DNA of 8,761 nt from JBEKCP01 sp050014815. Lineage in GTDB: Bacteria > Planctomycetota > Planctomycetia > Pirellulales > Thermoguttaceae. The notes under the pieces were generated by a model, which made no database searches, had not been told where the DNA came from, and saw nothing but the letters and a program-made list of their open reading frames with translations. Position numbers and translations under genes: made by a program. Location of the stretch: the NCBI GenBank assembly GCA_050014815.1, contig JBEKCP010000225.1, positions 1 through 8,761 on the forward strand, in the 5' to 3' direction. Below, in pieces: positions 1-5,728 of this stretch; the stretch's first letter is position 1, and the number at the start of each line of letters is the position of its first letter.

Positions 1-327
1 ATAACAGATCCTCGCGCCCGCCCAGGTGGCCGTTACGTAGGCCTGACCGTATGCCGGATTCTTGGCGGACGGATTGAACCAGAACTTCGTGCCCGTCTTC
101 TCGAAGGTCATCGCGCCGGAGGCATTGGTGGCGCCCTTCTCGACCGGAGACAGGCTATCCAACAAGACCAACGGCAGCTCGCTGGCCTGGATGCTCCCTT
201 CGAGCCGCTCGGCCCGGACCCCGTCAACAGGCTGTCCCGACTGGGCATCCACGACGCGGAACGTCTGTAATCGCGCACAGCCCGGCAGCATGAACAGCAG
301 CAGGATACCGGTCACCAATAGACGCAT
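1..327 (-). CDS. Putative lipoprotein with carboxypeptidase-regulatory-like beta fold (3' end missing)
   Basis: The ATG at 327 opens a frame that stays open for 109 codons to the left edge, so the C-terminus is missing. The product starts with a short signal peptide: basic MR, then a hydrophobic stretch (LLVTGILLLFM), then a lipobox LPGC with the lipidated cysteine at residue 17. Residue 18 is Ala, not Asp, so by the E. coli rule an outer-membrane location would be favoured. After the lipobox, the segment VVDAQSGQPVDGV (about residues 25-37) resembles the first strands of CarboxypepD_reg/SpaA-like beta-sandwich domains, which are often found on cell-surface proteins. A weak GGCGGA lies about 10 bases before the start. 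The gene is separated from the glycosyltransferase operon by 232 bp and has its own candidate promoter, so it is probably a separate unit. The precise function is unknown. The lipobox is clear; the domain assignment is tentative. Confidence 0.72.
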   Translation of the reverse strand, partial: MRLLVTGILLLFMLPGCARLQTFRVVDAQSGQPVDGVRAERLEGSIQASELPLVLLDSLSPVEKGATNASGAMTFEKTGTKFWFNPSAKNPAYGQAYVTATWAGARICY

Positions 328-378
328 ACCGCGAAATCCGCCTGGGGCATTGGGCTAACCGACAGGGCGTACCGACCT

Positions 379-410
379 GAGGCCGGGAGGATAGGGATTC
401 CGGCCTCCCG
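379..410. promoter_or_regulatory. Inverted repeat overlapping the candidate lipoprotein promoter
   Basis: GAGGCCGG (379-386) is the perfect inverse of CCGGCCTC (400-407), with a 13-base loop. A register-shifted alternative pairs CGGGAGG (384-390) with CCTCCCG (404-410). The dyad sits over the -10 element and spacer of the candidate promoter, so it could be an operator. It could instead be an RNA hairpin ending transcripts that leave the upstream operon, but no T-run follows it, so a classical intrinsic terminator is not supported. Confidence 0.3.
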
Positions 411-416
411 AGTCAA
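388..416 (-). promoter_or_regulatory. Candidate sigma70-like promoter for the lipoprotein gene
   Basis: On the minus strand a -35-like TTGACT (416-411) and a -10-like TATCCT (393-388) are separated by exactly 17 bases. They match the consensus hexamers at 5/6 and 4/6 positions. Transcription would begin near 381 and leave a leader of about 54 bases before the ATG at 327. A dyad (379-407) overlaps the -10 and spacer. This is pattern-based only; promoter consensus in this kind of organism may differ. Confidence 0.4.
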
Positions 417-499
417 GGCCGACCAGGGGGGAGGAGATTCACTCAATTCGCAGGGTTCCCCAACTTGGCACCGGCCGAACCATGACTTCCGGATTCAGC

Positions 500-532
500 C
501 ACGGATGAAACACGGATCGAACACAGATCGAA
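500..532. repeat. Three imperfect 11-bp tandem units (CACGGAT-type dispersed repeat)
   Basis: The plus strand reads CACGGATGAAA, CACGGATCGAA, CACAGATCGAA back to back (500-510, 511-521, 522-532), differing at one or two positions each. It lies in the non-coding gap just downstream of the last glycosyltransferase gene. From memory, tandem runs of this kind (ATCTGTGTTC...ATCCGTG on the other strand) are scattered between genes in many environmental bacteria, including Planctomycetota; the origin is unknown to me. It shows no coding potential of its own and is not a CRISPR array because there are no spacers. Confidence 0.7.
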
Positions 533-559
533 GGCAGGGGGACCCGCAGCGCAAGGAGG

Positions 560-2164
560 TTACTCGATCGAGCGGCCGGGCCAGAAGTCCAGGAGCTTGC
601 GGGCCACGCGACCGGCAACCTTGCGGGGCAACTCGCGGCACCACCGGGCTGCAAAGCCGTCGCGGACGAAGTGGATCGCCCGCCGCCATCGCATCTCCCG
701 GAGCGTCGGTCCCGGCACAGGGTGCGCCTCGAGGATCGCCCGGAGCACGTCCAGGTTCTGCTGGCCATCGAAATGCCGCAGGGGCGGGTAATAGAGCAGG
801 TTCGAGTGCAACTGCTCCTCGCGAAAGTAGTCGATCAGCCGGCGGCTGGACAGGAGTACCCCGGCGAACCCTCGCAGGCGTTCTCGCAATGCGTCGGCGG
901 AACAGCGGCGGGGCTGCGGCCGGCCGCTCGCCTGGCCGTTGGGCGCCAGGAAGTCGTCGTCGAGGAAGCAGTAGCAAGGCACTCCGATCCGCTCGGCATA
1001 GTCGATCCAGGGCGCCATGGCCGGCGCGCTCGACGTGAAGACGACCGCGCTGGCCCCGATCATCTCTTCTTCCCTGTCCGCTGCGGAGCAGGCGATCCGC
1101 ACGCGGCCGCGGAGCTGGGTCGGCAAACGGTTGAAACAAGACGTCGCGGAAGCGGCGTGGGCGGGAGTCACGACCAGCAATCGCCCATTGCCCCACCGGT
1201 CGCCGTCGGCCAACCAGCCGTGGCCGGCGGCCGGCGGGCTCTTGGGGAACCAGAACTTGTCGCGGAAGGTCTCGCCCATTTCCTCGACCGCAAGGGCCGC
1301 GCTTCGAGACAGCCCGCCGGGAACGGCCAGCACGTCATATTCTTCCATCGTGCCGGGCTTGAGCTGCTCGTTGCGCGGCAGGTCCACCCATTCCGCGCTC
1401 TGCCATTGATCCAGGAGCCGCGTATGGCCCAGGCTGTCGGTCATGGCCGGGCCGGAGACCCTTCCCACGCAGATGTCCAGCGGCACGATCGGGAAGCACC
1501 GGGCCGCCCGCCGCCACAGGTCCCAGTCGCACTGGCGGCTCAGGGCGACGTGCGGATCGTAGAATCCCACGGCCTGGACCACGCGGCGGTGCACCATCAC
1601 GGCGTTGTTAGGGATGTAATTCGTCGCGCGCAGGAGCGACTGGCCGTTTTCTTGCCGCCCCAGGCAGGCCCTGGCCTTCCGCCGCAATATGGGGTCATAG
1701 ATGAACATCTCCACCGTGCCGTGGACGATCGAATGATCGCCGGCCGTGATCGCGGCCAGCAGGTCGGCCAGGGCATCCTCGTAGAATTCGTCGTCGTCGA
1801 AAGCGAAGGCCAGGTACTCGGCCCTCGCTTTGAGGAATGCCTCGTATTCGGAGACGGCCGGCAACCCGACGTTGCGCGGGTGGCGGAGGCAACTGACCCG
1901 GTCGTCCTCGGCCATCAACTGCCGGATCTGGTCGGCGGAGCCGTCGGTCGAAGCATCATCGACGATCACGAGCTCCAGGTCCGCCAGCGATTGGCCGAGC
2001 ACCGAGCGGGCCGAGCGCATGAGCATGCCGCTCTTCCCGCGGCAGAACGTCGGCAACAGCACGGAGACCCGCGGCCGGTCCGCGCCGTAACGCGGCGAAG
2101 GATGCCATTGGGTCGCCGCGATGAGTTCTTTGACTTTCATGTCAGCCATTTCGCCGGCGTCCAC
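560..2164 (-). CDS. GT2-family glycosyltransferase fused to half of a GT-B domain
   Basis: This 534-residue protein is probably cytoplasmic or peripheral to the membrane and transfers a sugar from an activated donor during surface-glycan synthesis. The GT2 (GT-A fold) domain covers about residues 30-240, with PRVSVLLPTF, the nucleotide-binding VIVDDASTDGS (67-76), an intact acidic metal motif FDDDEF (122-127) and the late DWDLW (213-217). Residues about 326-462 match the N-terminal half of a GT-B (GT4-like) enzyme, including CFLDDDF (399-405), but the C-terminal donor-binding half is absent. A paralogue at 5729-8536 shares the whole architecture and has about 177 extra residues exactly where this one jumps from YYPPL to the NLDVLRAILEAHP segment. 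The GTG at 2164 lies 9 bases after the methyltransferase stop and has GAAGG just before it. ATG starts at 2149 and 2140 are alternatives; the last aligns with the paralogue's first residue. Sugar specificity cannot be read. Confidence 0.88.
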   Translation of the reverse strand: MDAGEMADMKVKELIAATQWHPSPRYGADRPRVSVLLPTFCRGKSGMLMRSARSVLGQSLADLELVIVDDASTDGSADQIRQLMAEDDRVSCLRHPRNVGLPAVSEYEAFLKARAEYLAFAFDDDEFYEDALADLLAAITAGDHSIVHGTVEMFIYDPILRRKARACLGRQENGQSLLRATNYIPNNAVMVHRRVVQAVGFYDPHVALSRQCDWDLWRRAARCFPIVPLDICVGRVSGPAMTDSLGHTRLLDQWQSAEWVDLPRNEQLKPGTMEEYDVLAVPGGLSRSAALAVEEMGETFRDKFWFPKSPPAAGHGWLADGDRWGNGRLLVVTPAHAASATSCFNRLPTQLRGRVRIACSAADREEEMIGASAVVFTSSAPAMAPWIDYAERIGVPCYCFLDDDFLAPNGQASGRPQPRRCSADALRERLRGFAGVLLSSRRLIDYFREEQLHSNLLYYPPLRHFDGQQNLDVLRAILEAHPVPGPTLREMRWRRAIHFVRDGFAARWCRELPRKVAGRVARKLLDFWPGRSIE

Positions 2165-2173
2165 GGCGCACCT

Positions 2174-2836
2174 TCACGCGACATCATATTCGTAGACGTA
2201 TTCAGCCGGCGTCTTCGCGGTCTTCTCGCCCAACAAGCACGCGTTGAGGAAACAAGGATGATCGGCCGTTTCCGGAGCTTCCACGGAGAATATCTTTGCG
2301 GGGAATTCGTGGGCCGTCCCGAGCATGTGAAAACCCATCCTCGTCCCGAACAGTCCCGCCAACGCCTCCCGCGAGAAACGGAAGTAATCATACGGAAAAG
2401 CATGAAGCGGGAAGGACTGGTGCGTCTGAATGTACAGGAGGCCCCCTACCCGAAGCGCCTTCATGATTTCATGCGCCGCCAGGTGCGGATACTTCAGGTG
2501 TTCGAACGTCGAACACGAAATGACGACGTCGAACTGCTCCTCGCCCGTCACCCGGGTAAGCCGGTGCACGTCCGCGACGATATCGACGTCCTCTCCCTTC
2601 TCGATGTCCGTGCCGAGATACTCGCCGGCGCCGGGAACCCAGTCGTCGTGCCGAGTGGACCGCGAGGCAATGGACCGTTTGGTTCCGAGCTCCAGGACCC
2701 GCGGCCGGTTCATGGCCGCGCAGAGTTTGACCAGCGTATCGCGGAGGACCTTCGCCTCGGGGCTCTCGTACTTGGCGGTCCCCGACGTTGCCAAACGGTT
2801 CAGCAGTCGCTTGTAGATGGTCATGGCTCGGCCCAT
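2174..2836 (-). CDS. Class I SAM-dependent methyltransferase
   Basis: A 220-residue protein of the Methyltransf_11/23 type that is common in polysaccharide clusters, probably methylating a sugar or glycan end. Visible motifs: VLELGTK (47-53, motif I), the acidic residue of motif II in YLGTDIEKG (about 73-81), VDIVADVH, FDVVISCSTFEH (102-113, motif IV and following), RVGGLLYIQTH (motif VI-like) and HAFPYDYFRF (135-144), a block I associate with methyltransferases of this group. Oddly, motif I reads E-L-G-T-K, without the second glycine of the usual GxGxG loop. I chose the ATG at 2836 because AAAAGGA precedes it by 8 bases. The frame can be extended to 2956, but the added 40 residues look non-coding and overlap a repeat and a candidate promoter. 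An ATG at 2824 is a second option. The next glycosyltransferase gene starts 9 bases after the stop, so the two are probably co-translated. Confidence 0.85.
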   Translation of the reverse strand: MGRAMTIYKRLLNRLATSGTAKYESPEAKVLRDTLVKLCAAMNRPRVLELGTKRSIASRSTRHDDWVPGAGEYLGTDIEKGEDVDIVADVHRLTRVTGEEQFDVVISCSTFEHLKYPHLAAHEIMKALRVGGLLYIQTHQSFPLHAFPYDYFRFSREALAGLFGTRMGFHMLGTAHEFPAKIFSVEAPETADHPCFLNACLLGEKTAKTPAEYVYEYDVA

Positions 2837-2887
2837 AGCGGCAGTCCTTTTCCCCGGCTTCTCCGCACGAAATCCCGTTAGCAGGGC

Positions 2888-2916
2888 AGTATATGCCACG
2901 CAGGCGGATGGATCAA
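2888..2916 (-). promoter_or_regulatory. Candidate internal promoter before the methyltransferase gene
   Basis: On the minus strand TTGATC (2916-2911) and TATACT (2893-2888) are separated by exactly 17 bases, matching sigma70 consensus hexamers at 4/6 and 5/6. Transcription would start near 2881, about 45 bases before the chosen ATG at 2836. The site lies in the longest gap inside the operon, and its -35 element falls inside one copy of a 46-bp direct repeat. It may allow the methyltransferase and the last glycosyltransferase to be expressed separately. Confidence 0.42.
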
Positions 2917-2946
2917 CGCCAAGTTGACGGCGGAAGGCCGCGGCCG
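2901..2946. repeat. Direct repeat, copy A (46 bp)
   Basis: This segment matches 4432-4477 at 40 of 46 positions in the same orientation. The last 21 positions (2926-2946 and 4457-4477) are identical and contain the palindromic core CGGCCGCGGCCG only in part. Copy A lies in the gap between the membrane-protein stop and the methyltransferase start, about 65 bases upstream of that start, and is fully non-coding. Confidence 0.7.
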
Positions 2947-2989
2947 GAACTCCCATCGCAAGGGGGGCACCGTGATCAACGGCGGCCGT

Positions 2990-4402
2990 TTACAGCGGCC
3001 AATAGTAGTACATGACCACCGCATACCAGGCGCCAGCGATGCCGACCGCCGCGGCACTGATCGTGATGACCGGCAGGAAGAGACGCGAGTGCCTGGCCGC
3101 CGCCAGGAGATTGTGGCCGCAGAGCGCTTGCAGCAACAGCAGGATCAGCGGCAGCAGGTAGCGCGGTTGCATGCCTTCCACCCGCTTGGCGCCGATGTGA
3201 TCCGACGACAGGTAGACCATCGTGATTACCGCGGCCGCGCCGACGGCGTACGTGCCCAGAAGGGCGAGCTTCATCCGCGGCGGCAGCGGACGGGGCCCGC
3301 GGTCCAGCACCGCGGTGGCCAGCACGGCCAATCCGTAGTATTGCCACGCCAGTTTCGGCAAGAAGACGTTGAGCCAGCCCAGCAGGCCGATCATATACAC
3401 ATAGGTGTCCGCGTGCACCATGGCCTTTAGCATCGCCGCCGTATAACTCGGCAAATGCGTCAGGATATGGCGCGCCTGGGCCGGCGGATCGACCCACGGC
3501 ACCATCGGCTCATAAAGCGGCCGCACCGAAGAGGCCCAGGCGACGTTCAACGTTACGGGCAAGCCCACGACGAGCAGCATCCCCAGGAGCCATGCCCGAA
3601 GACCGCCGAACTTGTTCCGCGGAATGGCGAAGAACAAGAGCGCCATCGTCACGTAGACCTGTTTCGACAATGCCAAGAGCGACAAGAGCAATGCCAGCGC
3701 CGCCAAGTTGCCGGCGCTCGCTTTCGCCGACTCCAGGGCAAGCCGCAGGGCCGCGGCCGTAGCCAGCAAGGCCAGCGCCAGGGCGACCGCGTCGGCCGAG
3801 ACCGAGGCTGCCAGGGATAGGGACAGGGGCATCATCGCCACCAGGGCCATGGTCCACTTGAGAACCGGCGTCCGCTTCACGGCAAGGACCGTCAGCGTCA
3901 AGTACACCGCCAGGTTGGCCAGGCGGCCGCAATAGAGAAGCGCCAGCGGCGGACACGGCGTCCATCGGGCCGCCCACAGGGCGACCGCAGCCGGCAGGTA
4001 GACCACGGGGCTGTAGAGCGACGTGTTGGGAAAGTACATCAACTCGCGGCGTTGGGCCGCCAACGGGATCGCCCATGCCGCCTGGATGCGCTGCCAGGAG
4101 ACGTGCAAGCCGACGCACAAGTCTTCGCCGCGCTTTGCGTTGCCGGTGGCCACCCTGTAGATTGTGTACAGCGAGGAGGGCATTTCGCCGCCCACCGCCG
4201 GGCCGCTCCTGCTGGCGTACAGCGCGCCTTCCGAACATTGATACGCGCGCAGGAAATGTTGCAGCTCGTCGGGCCCGCCGAAAGGCGGCATCATGAAGAC
4301 CAGCGAACCGCCCAGCAAGAGCCCGCACCAGAGCAAGACCCGGTGGGGCCGCAACGGCGGGTCGGCAACGGCGGGGCCGGCTTGTTGAGGAACGTTGCTC
4401 AT
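2990..4402 (-). CDS. DUF2142-type polytopic membrane protein, putative GT-C-like transferase
   Basis: A 470-residue, strongly hydrophobic protein with roughly ten or more membrane segments; the first is at about residues 22-37. Directly after it comes PPFGGPDELQHFLRAYQ (39-55), which matches the conserved P-DE-x-x-HF-x-RAYQ signature of DUF2142 proteins. Near the C-terminus, GMQPRYLLPLILLLLQ (from residue 410) matches the family's GRYLLPL block, followed by a last membrane segment. In the GT-C superfamily an acidic pair in the first outward-facing loop is catalytic; Asp45/Glu46 lie in the matching place, so use of a lipid-linked sugar is a reasonable inference but unproven. The ATG at 4402 is chosen because the frame upstream (to 4546) overlaps the preceding transferase gene. 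No strong Shine-Dalgarno is visible before it. It lies 47 bp after the stop of the preceding transferase. It is the only integral membrane protein in the window and may link the cytoplasmic transferases to the membrane. Confidence 0.85.
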   Translation of the reverse strand: MSNVPQQAGPAVADPPLRPHRVLLWCGLLLGGSLVFMMPPFGGPDELQHFLRAYQCSEGALYASRSGPAVGGEMPSSLYTIYRVATGNAKRGEDLCVGLHVSWQRIQAAWAIPLAAQRRELMYFPNTSLYSPVVYLPAAVALWAARWTPCPPLALLYCGRLANLAVYLTLTVLAVKRTPVLKWTMALVAMMPLSLSLAASVSADAVALALALLATAAALRLALESAKASAGNLAALALLLSLLALSKQVYVTMALLFFAIPRNKFGGLRAWLLGMLLVVGLPVTLNVAWASSVRPLYEPMVPWVDPPAQARHILTHLPSYTAAMLKAMVHADTYVYMIGLLGWLNVFLPKLAWQYYGLAVLATAVLDRGPRPLPPRMKLALLGTYAVGAAAVITMVYLSSDHIGAKRVEGMQPRYLLPLILLLLQALCGHNLLAAARHSRLFLPVITISAAAVGIAGAWYAVVMYYYWPL

Positions 4403-4431
4403 GGGTTGCTGCCGGGGCAAAATGCGGCGGA

Positions 4432-4477
4432 CAGGCGGAAGGATCCACGTCAAAGCGACGGCGGAAGGCCGCGGCCG
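4432..4477. repeat. Direct repeat, copy B (46 bp)
   Basis: The partner of 2901-2946 (40/46 identical, same orientation). This copy spans the last codons and stop of the GT4-type gene (coding for GRGLPPSL and the TGA at 4452-4450) and ends about 30 bases before the DUF2142 start. Both copies therefore lie between a stop and the next start of the same operon. Part of it being coding here and none in copy A suggests either a spread element or a leftover of gene-end duplication. Confidence 0.7.
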
Positions 4478-5712
4478 CGAGACAGCCGTTCCCGCAGGTC
4501 GGCCAACGGCGTCCACAGCCGGCAGCGGAGTCGCAGGAGCGTCCACCCGTCGTTGGCGGCCCAGCGGAGCGAGTTCCAGGTCCCTTGCGGACCGAGTTGC
4601 CGGATGCGCCGCAATACGCCGCCCCGTTTCAATGAGGGGGCTTTGGGCGACGTCAATGCCTTCTTGCAGGGCGGCCCCGGCAGGCGCCTCGCGGGCGATC
4701 CCAACAGATCCTCAATTTCTCTCCAGAAGACCTGCTCGAATTTCCCCTGCGAGTAGTGCTCGCGGACGCAGGCCCGGGCCCGCTCCTGGATTCCCGTCCG
4801 CAACGGGCGATCTTCGATGAGCCGCACCATGGCCCCGTACCAGTCGTCGGAGTTGTTGGCTGCCAGGAGTCCGGTCCGGCCGTCGGTCACGCAGTCGGAG
4901 TAGACGTCGACGTTGGAGTAGATCCCGGCGATCCCGCACGCCCCGTACTCGCGGAACTTGTTGTTGGTCTTCGAGCGGTAGAATTGGTCGTCCGCCAGCG
5001 GCGCCAGGCCGATCTGGAAGCCTGCCCGGGAGAAGCGGCGGAGGAAATGGTCGTACTGGCACACCGGGCGGTGGTGCGAGGCGCCCGTAGGGAGGATCGC
5101 GGGTTTGTGGCCCCAGAAATGGGCCCGCACGCGCCCCGGATACTCCGCGAGCACGCGCCCGAGCGCCGGCAGGAAGATCCGGCTCAGGTCGTCGCGGACG
5201 CGGCTGGTGGCGTAGACGATCGAAATCTCGTCCGTGGGTTGTGATGCGGGCGCCACGGCGACCTGGTCGAGGTCGATGGGCGCGAAAGTCCTTTCCACTC
5301 GCGGGTTCAGGGCGGCCACCCTCGCCTCCAGGGTCTTCGAGTAGACCCGCACCAGGTCGGCCGCCCGGAGATACTCGGTCAGCATGGCCTGGCGCTCGGG
5401 CGCGCGGCAGTACCGGCCGACGTCGCAATCCGGCGGGACCTCGAAGAGGTTGTCGTCCAGGTCGTAGAGGAAGGGGATGCGGCGGGCCCGGGCGGCATCC
5501 AGCAGGCTGGCGTGCTTCGGCTCCATGTTGCGGCAGAAGACGACGAGGTCCGCCCGCCGGATATCGCCGGGCGTAGCCAGAGACTCCAGGATGATGCGGG
5601 CCCTGAGCCGCCCGGCGCGGTGCAGTTCGACCAGCGGCTTGACCACCGTGATCATCGCCGAGGGGATGAACCCGTGGAGCACGGCCAGGATCCGGGGACG
5701 AATGGAAGCCAT
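4450..5712 (-). CDS. GT4-family (GT-B fold) glycosyltransferase
   Basis: A 420-residue GT-B enzyme of the glycosyltransferase group 1/GT4 type, expected to be cytoplasmic and to use a nucleotide-activated sugar. The N-terminal domain begins RPRILAVLHGFIPS and contains LYDLDDNLF (82-90), a motif shared with the middle domains of both GT2-containing proteins of this locus. The C-terminal donor-binding domain has the run from GLAPLADDQF through SKTNNKFREYGACG (about 235-260, likely catalytic/donor-binding Glu near 255) followed by SNVDVYSDCVTDGRTGLL (266-283), the usual GT4 pattern. The tail (about 340-420) is basic, rich in Arg and Trp, and may contact membrane or a partner. The ATG at 5712 lies 16 bases after the stop of the large transferase. 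A longer frame up to 5841 overlaps that gene and is rejected. Shine-Dalgarno is weak. Its 3' end contains copy B of a 46-bp direct repeat. The sugar donor is not predictable. Confidence 0.88.
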   Translation of the reverse strand: MASIRPRILAVLHGFIPSAMITVVKPLVELHRAGRLRARIILESLATPGDIRRADLVVFCRNMEPKHASLLDAARARRIPFLYDLDDNLFEVPPDCDVGRYCRAPERQAMLTEYLRAADLVRVYSKTLEARVAALNPRVERTFAPIDLDQVAVAPASQPTDEISIVYATSRVRDDLSRIFLPALGRVLAEYPGRVRAHFWGHKPAILPTGASHHRPVCQYDHFLRRFSRAGFQIGLAPLADDQFYRSKTNNKFREYGACGIAGIYSNVDVYSDCVTDGRTGLLAANNSDDWYGAMVRLIEDRPLRTGIQERARACVREHYSQGKFEQVFWREIEDLLGSPARRLPGPPCKKALTSPKAPSLKRGGVLRRIRQLGPQGTWNSLRWAANDGWTLLRLRCRLWTPLADLRERLSRGRGLPPSL

Positions 5713-5728
5713 AAGCGAATCGCCCGCT

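Noticed and set aside
500..532. CRISPR-like array
   Set aside because: Units are 11 bp, directly adjacent, with no spacers, and no cas genes are present.
550..558. AAGGAGG on the plus strand resembling a strong Shine-Dalgarno
   Set aside because: No supportable plus-strand gene follows it; it lies at the end of a minus-strand gene and is likely chance.
439..768. Minus-strand frame of 109 codons between the transferase end and the lipoprotein
   Set aside because: Most of it overlaps the transferase gene out of frame, and its end is translated from the 11-bp tandem repeat.
671..2881. Long plus-strand open frame (736 codons) antisense to the transferase and methyltransferase
   Set aside because: It runs across two minus-strand genes that have clear family motifs, is rich in Arg, His, Pro and Gly with no recognisable domain, and is explained by high GC in the antisense frame.
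2837..2956. N-terminal extension of the methyltransferase by 40 residues
   Set aside because: The segment covers repeat copy A and a candidate promoter, has no family similarity, and a good ribosome binding site precedes the ATG at 2836.
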